64,000 nucleotides of DNA, taken from NCBI GenBank assembly GCA_020632875.1, contig JACKET010000014.1, positions 112,386 through 176,385 of the forward strand, written 5' to 3'. How positions within the stretch are numbered: the first letter of the stretch is position 1; each line of letters begins with the position of its first letter. The position numbers were made by a program, and so were the translations under genes. Source of the stretch: Alphaproteobacteria bacterium. GTDB taxonomy: Bacteria > Myxococcota_A > UBA796 > GCA-2862545. Positions 38,176-46,655 of the stretch are shown in pieces. The notes beneath the pieces were generated by a model that saw nothing but the letters and a program-made list of their open reading frames with translations, did no database searches and had not been told where the DNA came from.

Positions 38176-38475
38176 TCAGCCTCCAATCTCGCGGAGGACC
38201 ACCACGGTCACGGGGTCCTCCACCCCGAGCTCGCTGATGGCGGCATCGCGAATCGTGTGCTGGAGCACTGCATAGACGCCCATGTCCCACTCGAGGAACT
38301 CCACCAGGAGGCCTGGAGCGGCCGCGAGCCGGGCGCTCGCTGTCGCCGAGCGCTCAGCGGACGACCCGTAGAGCAGCGACGCGAGAGGGTCGTGCACCTT
38401 CGCGGTGAACGCGGCCCAGGCCGAGGCGTCGAAGTCCGATGGTCCTCTCACCAGGAAGATGCCAAGACTCTTCAA
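38176..38475 (-). CDS. Small protein, last gene of an envelope operon
   Basis: This is a 99-residue protein from a TTG at 38475 that has AAAGGAG a few bases upstream; a GTG at 38481 would add two residues and overlap the previous stop. The sequence (LKSLGIFLVRGPSDFDASAW and on) is helical and moderately hydrophobic, with no motif I recognise. The Shine-Dalgarno sequence overlaps the end of the preceding gene, so it is in one operon with the two genes upstream. Function unknown. Confidence 0.7.
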   Translation of the reverse strand: MKSLGIFLVRGPSDFDASAWAAFTAKVHDPLASLLYGSSAERSATASARLAAAPGLLVEFLEWDMGVYAVLQHTIRDAAISELGVEDPVTVVVLREIGG

Positions 38476-38477
38476 GC

Positions 38478-40451
38478 TCACTCCTTTGCGGCCTTCCGGT
38501 CGCGAATCGCGCGAACGGCCTTGTCGTAGATCGCGGGAGACATCGTCACCCCCACGAACCACGCGCGGTCGAACTGCCAGGTCTCGGTGATGTCGCGGGT
38601 ACCCGTTTCCACCCCCACCACGGCGTGGAGCCCCGGGATGAGGGGTTGTGCCACTCCGATCGCGAGCCCGACCGGGTCGTCTGCGTCGAGCGCCAGCCGC
38701 AATCCGAACGTGGGCTTCGGCACCATCGCCGCGCCCCAGCCGCGCCGGCCCGCCAGGAAGCGCTCGTAGGCCTTGCGGCTCCACACCGGGGACACCATCC
38801 CCGTGAACACCACGTTGCGGAGGGCATCGCGGGCCAGGACACCGACGTGGACCTGCACCGCGCCGACCTCCGGGGGCTCGGGGAGGGCACGGACCCTGCC
38901 GACGACCGACGGCCCGATGTTCGAGGTCGTCGGGTCTGCGAGCACACGAATCCCGAGGTTGGCGCTCCCCTCCTCGAGGCGAGGCGCGAAGAGGACCGAC
39001 GTGCCCGAGAGCGCATCACCCGCCCGGCTCGTGACGATGTCGACTTCGCCCTCGGAGCTCAGGTGCACCTCGAGGCTCTGCAGCGTCGAGCGCCGGACCG
39101 AGATGCCCGATTCGAGGATCGTCCAGGTGCCCGCATCGCCCGCGTCGCCCAGCGCGACACCGATCGTGTCGGCGGCTCCCACACCACAGCGAAGGACCTG
39201 GCCGGGGTCTCTGGGTGCCGACCAGGACTCCCAGGCGCTCTCCGAGAGGCGTCGATCGGAAGTGCACCTCACCATGTCGGCTTCGGGAAGCTTCCCTCGC
39301 CTGGCTGTGACCGACGAGACAGCGAGCGCCTTCTCGCTCCCATCACCCAGCTTCAGGCTCGCGGCGTCCGGTCCGTCGTCCAATGCCCAGGTGTACTTGC
39401 AGGACTGATCACCGAGGATCCCCGCAAGGCTCTCTCTCCAGGTCAGATTCGGACAGCCCGTGCCCTGCGCTTCGTGCCGAACGACATCGACGGCGTTCCC
39501 CACGACCATCTCGGTGTCCGCGGTCAACGCCCCCTTGTCGAGGGTCACGGTGTACAGCTTCCGGGTCACCGGCTGCACCTCGTTCACGCCCGTGTAGAGC
39601 GCGACGGGGCGGGTCGCATCGGTCGGGGCCCACAAGAAGACGTCGTCCTGGCCCGGGACGAGGCGGATGCCGTCCTCGCCCCTGGGGTTCAGGATGGCGG
39701 TCTCGGCGAACGAATCGGGCTTGGTGGCCCATCCGTCGATGCTGTAGAGCGTCTGGGTCGAGACTTCTACCGGCAGAGCCTCGCCGGCCACGGGGTCCTC
39801 GCCGTTCGCGCGTGCGAGGGCGGCGCCCGGCTTCTCGTTCCCGTACAGATCGACCACCACCCTGGGGAGCTCGGCGCCGCGAGCCCGGGTCGCCCGCTGG
39901 GTCTCGGCGGGCGATGCGGTCCCGGTCGGACAACCGCGGCGCTGCCTCGGCCACCCTGGCCGCTCCTCCAGCACCGTCTGGAGGTGGTGGGTCGCGAGCA
40001 CCCTGTCCTGGTCGACATCCGCGTAGATCTCGCACGCCAGTAGGACGCGTTCGCGCATCGTGCGTCGGATCTGCGCTCTCGTCAGGCGCTTCGAGAGGGA
40101 CGGATTCCAGCTACCCACGTCGTAGCTCTGCAGGTTCTCGTGGACCTGGTGAGCTTCGTATTGACCGTCCGCCAGCTGCGCGAGCTGGTCGACCGGTGTC
40201 TTCGACGCGTCGAAAGCGACGGCCAGAGCCTTGTCGAGCTCCTCCGCCTGCTCCTTCGTCGGCTTCGTCGGCGGCGGCGGCGGCGGCGGCGGCGCCTCTG
40301 GCGGCGGCGTCGGCTGCGGCTGCGTCGGCTGCGTCGGCTGCGGCGCCTCTGGCGCCTCTGGCGCCTCTGGCGCCTCGGGCGACTCGGGCGGCGCCCCTTG
40401 CGGCCCCGCAGCGGCGGCATCGAGCATGATCAGCGTACAGAGCGTGATCAT
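38478..40451 (-). CDS. Exported protein with Pro/Glu/Ala-rich linker
   Basis: This is a 657-residue protein from ATG 40451, whose first base pairs overlap the upstream stop (ATGA). MITLCTLIMLDAAAA is a short signal. A low-complexity linker follows (repeated EAP, QPT and a run of eight Pro) and then about 600 residues that I cannot assign: beta-rich, with a Cys pair in the middle, and a C-terminal part (GLRLALDADDPVGLAIGV to AWFVGVTMSPAIYDK) that looks like strands of an outer-membrane barrel. An envelope-spanning role, with the linker crossing the periplasm or wall, is possible. Confidence 0.75.
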   Translation of the reverse strand: MITLCTLIMLDAAAAGPQGAPPESPEAPEAPEAPEAPQPTQPTQPQPTPPPEAPPPPPPPPTKPTKEQAEELDKALAVAFDASKTPVDQLAQLADGQYEAHQVHENLQSYDVGSWNPSLSKRLTRAQIRRTMRERVLLACEIYADVDQDRVLATHHLQTVLEERPGWPRQRRGCPTGTASPAETQRATRARGAELPRVVVDLYGNEKPGAALARANGEDPVAGEALPVEVSTQTLYSIDGWATKPDSFAETAILNPRGEDGIRLVPGQDDVFLWAPTDATRPVALYTGVNEVQPVTRKLYTVTLDKGALTADTEMVVGNAVDVVRHEAQGTGCPNLTWRESLAGILGDQSCKYTWALDDGPDAASLKLGDGSEKALAVSSVTARRGKLPEADMVRCTSDRRLSESAWESWSAPRDPGQVLRCGVGAADTIGVALGDAGDAGTWTILESGISVRRSTLQSLEVHLSSEGEVDIVTSRAGDALSGTSVLFAPRLEEGSANLGIRVLADPTTSNIGPSVVGRVRALPEPPEVGAVQVHVGVLARDALRNVVFTGMVSPVWSRKAYERFLAGRRGWGAAMVPKPTFGLRLALDADDPVGLAIGVAQPLIPGLHAVVGVETGTRDITETWQFDRAWFVGVTMSPAIYDKAVRAIRDRKAAKE

Positions 40452-41434
40452 GGCGTGCCTCCGCAGGCCGATGGCTCTACGACCGGGTCGGGCACGGCCT
40501 CGTAGGTGAACTCCGCAGTGGCGACGGAATCGTACCCGTTGTCGACCACGAGGTGGACCGGACCGGGCTCGCCCACGAGCGCGGGGAGCTCGACCTCGAG
40601 GACCGTGGCCGAACGCTGCGACACCTGCGCCGCGCGGCCGTCTACGGTGACCGTCGCACCACCAGAGAAATCCCGCCCGTTGATCTCGAGCGCCGCGCCT
40701 TCCACCCAGAAACACGCCGCGGGCACCACCCTCGATATCTCCGGAGCCGCAGTGACGACCGTGTATTCCTGCGGTTCGTCGGGTAATCCGTCGGCGATGA
40801 TCGAGATGGAGTCGGTCCGGGTCAACTGCAGCCGGGTCTGGGCGCTACCATCGGCTCCGGTGGTGACCACCGAGCCCGTCGGAGCAGCGTAGCTGGCGCG
40901 AACGGTCGCCATCGCCCCATCGACCGGGGCATCCGACACGCCGAGGATCCGTACGTTCACCGTCACCTCGCCCCCATCCGGCCCGAGCTCCGCCGGCGTC
41001 ACCCAGGCTTCCAGGTGCCGCGCGACGTCCTCCACCGTGATGGTCTCGTCGTCCGCCACGACGCTTCCGGAGGATGCCGTGACCGTCACCGTGGTCGCCC
41101 GGCTCGGCGCGACGAAACCCACGTCGACGCAACCGAGCTCGTCCGTCGGCACCTGCAGGCGCTCGAGCGCCGGCCCGGCGTCCCCGTCCAGGCTCCCCTC
41201 GGAGACGCCAATCAGGATCTGGGTGAGCTCGGGAACCGAGATTCCATCGCTGTCACTCCCACACACGGCAATCGTGGTGGTGGTCCCGGCGTCCAGCTCG
41301 ACGGCTCCCGCGCTCAGCGTCAGCGATCCCCCCGCGGGAACGACCCGAAACGTCTCGTCGCAGCCGACGAGAGCGATCAGCGCGCACACGAAGACGGTCG
41401 TCCAGCGCCGGTGGCGCTCTCGAGGTCCAGACAT
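40448..41434 (-). CDS. IPT/TIG-domain lipoprotein
   Basis: This is a 328-residue lipoprotein when started at ATG 41434 (MSGPRERHRR then WTTVFVCALIALVGC, a good n-region and lipobox); a GTG at 41455 or an ATG at 41446 are possible longer starts. The beta-rich body has bacterial-Ig-like strands (AGGSLTLSAGAVELDAGT) and the C-terminal part matches an IPT/TIG domain: ALEINGRDFSGGATVTVDGR, followed by VHLVVDNGYDS. It heads a three-gene operon (overlap ATGA with the next gene). A run of ten Gs on the coding strand lies right before the ATG. Confidence 0.8.
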   Translation of the reverse strand: MSGPRERHRRWTTVFVCALIALVGCDETFRVVPAGGSLTLSAGAVELDAGTTTTIAVCGSDSDGISVPELTQILIGVSEGSLDGDAGPALERLQVPTDELGCVDVGFVAPSRATTVTVTASSGSVVADDETITVEDVARHLEAWVTPAELGPDGGEVTVNVRILGVSDAPVDGAMATVRASYAAPTGSVVTTGADGSAQTRLQLTRTDSISIIADGLPDEPQEYTVVTAAPEISRVVPAACFWVEGAALEINGRDFSGGATVTVDGRAAQVSQRSATVLEVELPALVGEPGPVHLVVDNGYDSVATAEFTYEAVPDPVVEPSACGGTP

Positions 41435-41551
41435 CCCCCCCCCCATCCGACTCACGGAATGTGAGCCTCGGGAGAATACTCAACGAGCGAGCCGTCGAGT
41501 TGCATAGACCGACACAGGTCGTGACGTACCTGGGTTCGCTGTGCAGGATCG

Positions 41552-41761
41552 TCAGTGGAGCTCTTCGAGCAGGTGCTCCCAGCTCAAATGGTAGATGTCG
41601 ATGTTGCCGCGCTCCCCGCGAACCGCCAGGTGTTCGGCGGATCCGTCCAGCGCAACGACGCGGGCGCCCTGATCGATCACCATTTCGCTCCTGTCCGTCT
41701 CCTCGGGGGCGCTCATCGCTCTGGGGTGTTCACAGTGCTCGAATAGTACGACAAGCGCCAT
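41552..41761 (-). CDS. Possible 69-residue protein
   Basis: The frame from ATG 41761 gives MALVVLFEHCEHPRAM and an acidic, protein-like body ending in IDIYHLSWEHLLEELH. There is no clear ribosome site, and an in-frame TTG at 41794 is the alternative. A frame on the other strand here looks like a shadow. The rest of the 381-nt gap between the two neighbouring genes (41456-41836) shows nothing else I can support. Confidence 0.35.
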   Translation of the reverse strand: MALVVLFEHCEHPRAMSAPEETDRSEMVIDQGARVVALDGSAEHLAVRGERGNIDIYHLSWEHLLEELH

Positions 41762-41848
41762 AGCCGGTGAACCCGACACAACACCTGCAGCCAAAAGGAA
41801 GAGTGGCTGTCGCGACCGGCGGATGCTTCGGGTAGGATGACGGTCATC

Positions 41849-42589
41849 ATGACGCTCTTCATCGCCCTCGTCGCGTGCACGCCCTCACAGGGCCCCGACT
41901 CCGCCATCCCCACGCCGATCGACACCGAGGCGTCGGGAGCCCTGTGGACGGCCGACGCACCCGCGTTCCCCGCGATGTACGAAGGAACCGCGATCACGGT
42001 CTACTTCACGCTGCGCAACGTCGGCACGGGTCCCCTCACGATCGACCGTCCCCAGCTCGCGAACGTGGCGAACGCCACCGTCGAGGTGGGCGAGACGCCC
42101 GACCCCATCGAGCTCGAACGGGGTCGCGCCTTCAACGTCCCCCTCCACATCACGCCGACGCAGGCAGGCGTCGTGGCGTTCGACCTCGAGATCGAGAGCG
42201 ACGACCCGGAAATGCCCCTCCTCGTCGTGCCGATCGAGGGGAGCGCCGGCACGGCCGCGCGGCCGGAGGTCGAGATCGACGGCATCCCCGTCCAGTCGGG
42301 CGACGTGGTGAAGGTCGCGTCCCCGGCCCCGTTCTCGGGCACCTTCGAACCCCAGGTGCGGGTGACGAATGCAGGTGACGCCCCCCTGAGCGTCGACCTC
42401 GTGTTGACCGGTGCCGTCGGGGTCACCGGTGAGATCGTGGGCATCTTCTCGGTCCAGCTGCCGGGCGGGTCCGAGCACGCCCCTCACGTCTTCCTCACGC
42501 CGACTTCCGACACCTGGTCGATCGACCTCGAGCTCGAGCCCTTCGGCGGCTCGCCCTTCGTCGTGACCTTCGTGGCTCCGGCCGACTGA
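41849..42589 (+). CDS. ASH/choice-of-anchor-D-type lipoprotein
   Basis: This protein is 246 residues from ATG 41849; the ATG at 41837 is the other choice. MTLFIALVAC is a lipoprotein signal. Residues about 25-125 match the Ig-like fold used in choice-of-anchor-D/ASH domains of bacterial surface proteins: FTLRNVGTGPLTIDRPQL, HITPTQAGVVAFDLEIESDD. A second, less clear module follows (VRVTNAGDAPLSVDLVL). Such proteins usually serve as anchored adhesins or scaffolds. It faces the kinase-SUMF1 gene end to end with a 15-nt gap. Confidence 0.75.
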   Translation: MTLFIALVACTPSQGPDSAIPTPIDTEASGALWTADAPAFPAMYEGTAITVYFTLRNVGTGPLTIDRPQLANVANATVEVGETPDPIELERGRAFNVPLHITPTQAGVVAFDLEIESDDPEMPLLVVPIEGSAGTAARPEVEIDGIPVQSGDVVKVASPAPFSGTFEPQVRVTNAGDAPLSVDLVLTGAVGVTGEIVGIFSVQLPGGSEHAPHVFLTPTSDTWSIDLELEPFGGSPFVVTFVAPAD

Positions 42590-42604
42590 CCCTCTCCGAG
42601 CCGG

Positions 42605-45247
42605 TCACACCGTGAGGGCCTCGATCGGCCGGAAGACCCCGCGGAATCCGACCGAGGGGTCGCGCCCCGTCGGCCCGAGGCGGAACCGCATCAGGGTTCG
42701 ACAGTTCCTCCCGCCGAGATCCCAGGCCCCTCCCCGGGTCGTCCGCAGCGCGTTGGAAGCGGGGTCGTGCTCCGGGACGCCCACCCGCCCGCCGACCAGG
42801 CCCGCCGGCGTCTCGTATGCATCGAGGCACCAGTCCTGCACGTTGCCTCCGAGACCCCGCACGCCCGTGGGCCCCTGATCCACCGGGTAGGTGTCGACCT
42901 CGACGGGCCCGAAGTCGCCCGCCTCCCGCCCGCGGGCGGTCTCGATCATCCGGCACCAGCTCGGATCCAGGGCGTCGCCCCACGGGTACCGTCGACCGTC
43001 GACCCCTCGCGCTGCCTTCTCCCACTCGAGCTCCGCAGGGAGACGGAGCGGGCGTCCCGTTCGCTCCGCACGCCACGCGAGGTACGCCGACGCGCCGTGC
43101 CAGTCGACCAGCAGGACCGGGAAGCCAGGGAGCCAGACGTCCCCATCCACGTCGGGACGGAGCGAGAACCGGCCGTCCTCGAAGCCGTAGATGAGGGCTC
43201 CGAGCTCCCCTTCCGAGCCACCGCGCTCCCGCGGTGCGAAGCGGAGCGCTTCCTCCTCGCGTCCCCGTGCGACGAGATCGTCGAGGAACGCCATGAACCG
43301 GGCGTTGGTGACCGGGAACCGGTCCATCACGAACCCCTCGCACCAGCCCCGGGTCATCGGCAGCGACATGTCGTCCCCACCCGACCAGAACCAACCGGCA
43401 GGGACGTACACCTCGTCGGGGCCGAGATGACCGCGCGGGGGCAGCCAGATCGGACGCGGCGCCTTCTCCTCGGGGGGGACCCCGTCCCAGTGGGACTGAC
43501 GCCGGACCTCGACGGGGTAGCGGACCTCGTCGCAGCCGGGGTGCTTCAGCACGCAGACATAGCTCCCCATGGGCAACGGGACGGCGCGGAGCGGCGTGAC
43601 GCCCAGGGTGCGCTCGAAGACCTCGACCAGGCGGCGGTTCCGCTCGACGTACCGGTAGAGGTGGACCTCTGCACCCGGCGGCTCGGTGACCAGCGTGAGC
43701 GCCCCGTCGCCGCGGAGGTAGGCCGTGACCTCCCGTCGCAGCGGATGGGCCAGGGGGAGCGCGAGCGCGTGGCTCTCGAGGAGCGTCTGTGCCTCAGCGG
43801 TCGCCTCCGGGCTCCGCAGGGACTCGGCCTCGGCGTGCCGGGCCCGATAGCGCTCTGCGAGGCGGGCGTGGGCCTCCGGCAGGTCCGGGACGAAGGCGAA
43901 GGCGGACTTCAGCGTCTCGTCGACCTCGAGGGACTTCAGGCGGCCCGCCAGCTCGGCCCGGTCGGCCTCGGCAGCCTTCGCCCATCCCCGCGCCTTCCGC
44001 GCTTCGGGCTCCCAGGGGTCGACGGCTTCGAGCAGGGCGACGGCTTCTGCCCGGAGCTCGACCGCCCGAGCGACCAGCGCCTCGCCCTCCACGGCCGCCA
44101 TGCGGGCCCGCTCGACCCGGCCGAGCGCCTGCTCGCGGCGCTTGCTCCCGTCCAGCCACTCCCCGACGGCCTCGGCGAGGGCGACGGCGCTCGGGAAGCG
44201 GTCCTCCGGGGCGAATGCCATGGCCCGCTCGCAGATCTGCACCAGCTCGTCGGGACGCGTGACGGCCCCCCCGAGCCGGGACAGCGGGGTCGCGGGCGCG
44301 GTGCGGACCTGCTCGAGGACCTCCATGGCATCCCCCACGAACGGAGCGCGCCCGGACAGGATCTCGTACAGCATGGCGCCGAGGGCGTACACGTCGGACC
44401 GTGTGTCGATGCGGTCGATTTCGCCGCGCGCCTGCTCGGGAGGCATGTAGGCGGGCGTTCCAGCGACCTGGCCCATCCGGGTGGCGAGGTCGGACGACCG
44501 ACCGCTCTGCACCGGCTCCACGTCCCCCGACTCCAGGACGAGGTCGACGCGCCCGAAGATCTTCGCGAGCCCCCAGTCGAGGACGTACACCTCGCCATAG
44601 CGCCCGACCATGGTGTTCTCGGGCTTCAGGTCGCGGTGGACGACCCCACGCTCGTGCGCGAAGGCGACCGCCTGGCACACCGTGCGGAACGCCGCGATCA
44701 ACCGATGCAGGCCCCAGCCCGAAGGGGCGACATCCCACGCGTCCACCGAGACCGTGTGGACCTCGCGGATGACGTCGCCGAGCGTGCGTCCCTTCACCTC
44801 CTTCATGGTGAACCACACCCGCCCGTCCGGGAGCCGCCCGATGTCGTGGACCGGCACGATGCTGGGGTGCTGGAGCTGGGCGGTGGCCTGGGCCTCCTCG
44901 ACGAACCGCGCCAGGGCCGACGGCCGGCGCAACAGCGCTTCGTTCACGACCTTCATCGCGAGGACCCGGTTGAGCTCCCGGTCCCGGACCCGACGCACCT
45001 CGCCCATCCCGCCGTGCCCGATGAGCCCGAGGTCGTCGTACCGATCGACGAGCCCATCGACCTCCCGGGTGGTCTCGTCGTCCTCGTCCTCCTCGTCCAG
45101 CCCGAGGTCGACGCTGGTGAACCCCTCCTCGAAGCCGACAGTGGTGGCCACGGAGTAGCGCCCGTCGAACCACAGGGTCTCGAGCTCGTCCGCCACATCG
45201 GCGGAGAGGGCGTGCTTCTGCACGAGGGCGGCGAGACGGGGGTCCAT
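42605..45247 (-). CDS. Ser/Thr protein kinase fused to SUMF1/FGE-like domain
   Basis: This is an 880-residue kinase with a helical N-terminus. GHGGMG is at 78-82, K99 is the ATP lysine, the HRDLKPEN catalytic loop starts at H204, and the metal triad is DWG (D224). A helical region of about 250 residues follows, then a PEGA-like beta segment (VYVLKHPGCDEVRYPVEV type), and the C-terminal 250 residues are a formylglycine-generating-enzyme-like domain: RYPWGDALDPSW, RGLGGNVQDWCLDAYE, RTTRGGAWDLGG and SVGFRGVFRP. In this fusion the FGE domain is probably not a sulfatase activator but a binding or sensing module. No transmembrane segment was seen, so the protein is probably cytoplasmic. Confidence 0.9.
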   Translation of the reverse strand: MDPRLAALVQKHALSADVADELETLWFDGRYSVATTVGFEEGFTSVDLGLDEEDEDDETTREVDGLVDRYDDLGLIGHGGMGEVRRVRDRELNRVLAMKVVNEALLRRPSALARFVEEAQATAQLQHPSIVPVHDIGRLPDGRVWFTMKEVKGRTLGDVIREVHTVSVDAWDVAPSGWGLHRLIAAFRTVCQAVAFAHERGVVHRDLKPENTMVGRYGEVYVLDWGLAKIFGRVDLVLESGDVEPVQSGRSSDLATRMGQVAGTPAYMPPEQARGEIDRIDTRSDVYALGAMLYEILSGRAPFVGDAMEVLEQVRTAPATPLSRLGGAVTRPDELVQICERAMAFAPEDRFPSAVALAEAVGEWLDGSKRREQALGRVERARMAAVEGEALVARAVELRAEAVALLEAVDPWEPEARKARGWAKAAEADRAELAGRLKSLEVDETLKSAFAFVPDLPEAHARLAERYRARHAEAESLRSPEATAEAQTLLESHALALPLAHPLRREVTAYLRGDGALTLVTEPPGAEVHLYRYVERNRRLVEVFERTLGVTPLRAVPLPMGSYVCVLKHPGCDEVRYPVEVRRQSHWDGVPPEEKAPRPIWLPPRGHLGPDEVYVPAGWFWSGGDDMSLPMTRGWCEGFVMDRFPVTNARFMAFLDDLVARGREEEALRFAPRERGGSEGELGALIYGFEDGRFSLRPDVDGDVWLPGFPVLLVDWHGASAYLAWRAERTGRPLRLPAELEWEKAARGVDGRRYPWGDALDPSWCRMIETARGREAGDFGPVEVDTYPVDQGPTGVRGLGGNVQDWCLDAYETPAGLVGGRVGVPEHDPASNALRTTRGGAWDLGGRNCRTLMRFRLGPTGRDPSVGFRGVFRPIEALTV

Positions 45248-45393
45248 GCTTCCTCCCGGACCCCGCCGCCCGACGCTGCGGTCCGCCGCGCCAGGCGCCG
45301 ACGGGCCCGCCCCATCGGGCTAACGACGACGATTCCCCGCGACCAGCCTACGCCCGGCGAGCGGGATCACGGCGTGACTGGATAAGGCGGTGC

Positions 45394-45903
45394 ATGCGCA
45401 ACCCACTCGTGCTCCTGCTCCCCTCCCTGCTCGGCGGCGCCGGATGCGCCACGCCGCCCACGGAGCTCGAGGCGGCCCGTGCGCTCTGGCTGGCCAACGG
45501 TCCGACGGCGTACCGGTTCCAGATCGAGCCCCTCCCGACCTGTCCCTTCCCGCTGAACTACGAGGTCTCCGTGCGCGCCGGCGTGCCCTCGCCAGGTGTC
45601 CCGATGCTCTACGGCGAACCCGCAGAAGCAATCTTCGACCTGGCAGAGCTCTTCGACCCCGACGGCCTCGGCTGCACGCCACTCCCGGAGTCCCTGCAGA
45701 CCATCGACAGCATGTTGGAGCGCCTGGAGGACGCCTACACAGACAGGGAGGCCGTGCAACAGCTCCACGCCCATCCGTACGACATCAGCGTGGAGTTCGC
45801 CCCCGACCTCGGCTATCCGCGTGAGGCCTACGTGAACGCGTCCCCCACGGTCCCATCGGCCGCGTGGGGCTTCACCATCACCGACATGCGCGCGCTCCAG
45901 TGA
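45394..45903 (+). CDS. DUF6174-like lipoprotein
   Basis: This is a 169-residue lipoprotein (MRNPLVLLLPSLLGGAGC). The mature part begins with ALWLANGPTAYRFQIE, the usual opening of the DUF6174 family, and keeps the pattern of a beta region (VSVRAGVPSP) and a helix with conserved Glu residues (IDSMLERLEDAY). The function of that family is unknown. The gene is divergent from the kinase-SUMF1 gene and convergent with the TPR gene at 45925. Confidence 0.7.
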   Translation: MRNPLVLLLPSLLGGAGCATPPTELEAARALWLANGPTAYRFQIEPLPTCPFPLNYEVSVRAGVPSPGVPMLYGEPAEAIFDLAELFDPDGLGCTPLPESLQTIDSMLERLEDAYTDREAVQQLHAHPYDISVEFAPDLGYPREAYVNASPTVPSAAWGFTITDMRALQ

Positions 45904-45924
45904 GGGTGCGAGCCACCACCGACC

Positions 45925-46626
45925 CTACGCGCTGCACTCGTCCGGGCGGTCCGACAGGGTGGACCCGGTGCCCCCGGACGACGTGAACGTGCCCTGCGCG
46001 TCGACCTCGTACCGCGTCGACCCGCTGGGACCCGTGAGCTCCACCTCCATCGGCCCGACGACCTTCCACGACCCCGCCTCGACGCGCACCTTCGGGTCGT
46101 CGCCCAGCACGTCGCGGAGGCGCCACTCCGCCACGCCTCCCTTCTTGAGCGAGACCTCGACCGCCGGCGGGTAGACCCCCGGCCGCGGGCCGTACAGCTC
46201 GAAGCCCGGGAGCACCGCCGTGAGGGCCTCGACGGTGGACAGGTCGGTTCCGATGAGCGTCTGGAACACGACCGTGTGGCGCACGGAGTCGAGATCGGCG
46301 TCGACCCGGGCCCGCTCGCGGCGCTTCGGATCGAGGCGGATGCTGTTGGCGAGGTGCTCGAGCACCGAGCTCACGTACGCCTCGTTCTCGCACACCTCTC
46401 CGGCGGCACGGAGACGGGCCAGCACGCACGCGAGGTTGTACTGCGCGAGGACGTGGTCGGGGTCGACCTCGACGGCCTTGCGGAGGATGGTGGCCGCATA
46501 GTCGAGGAGGCCCTGCTCGTAGCAGTTGTGGGCGGCGACGTTCAGCTGCTGGGCCGTGGCGTCTTCGGGGAGCCCACGCAGCGCGACGCACTCCCCCGCC
46601 CAGGCCGTCATCAACACCATCCACAT
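45925..46626 (-). CDS. Exported TPR protein
   Basis: This is a 233-residue protein from ATG 46626, with GGAGG 5-6 nt before it. The start (MWMVLMTAWAGECVAL) is a short signal or a weak lipobox. Residues about 25-95 hold tetratricopeptide repeats (YEQGLLDYAATILRKAVEVD, AQYNLACVLARL). The remainder is beta-rich (VEVSLKKGGVAEWRLRD). TPRs mediate protein contacts, so an adaptor role in the periplasm or inner membrane is reasonable. The frame extends far upstream without a stop, but that part is a shadow of the neighbouring gene. Confidence 0.75.
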   Translation of the reverse strand: MWMVLMTAWAGECVALRGLPEDATAQQLNVAAHNCYEQGLLDYAATILRKAVEVDPDHVLAQYNLACVLARLRAAGEVCENEAYVSSVLEHLANSIRLDPKRRERARVDADLDSVRHTVVFQTLIGTDLSTVEALTAVLPGFELYGPRPGVYPPAVEVSLKKGGVAEWRLRDVLGDDPKVRVEAGSWKVVGPMEVELTGPSGSTRYEVDAQGTFTSSGGTGSTLSDRPDECSA

Positions 46627-46655
46627 GTCCACCTCCGCGCCCACGATACCCGAGC

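Noticed and set aside
41555..41746. 63-residue frame on the plus strand in the 41456-41836 gap
   Set aside because: It overlaps the minus-strand small frame and has less protein-like sequence; neither has a good ribosome site.
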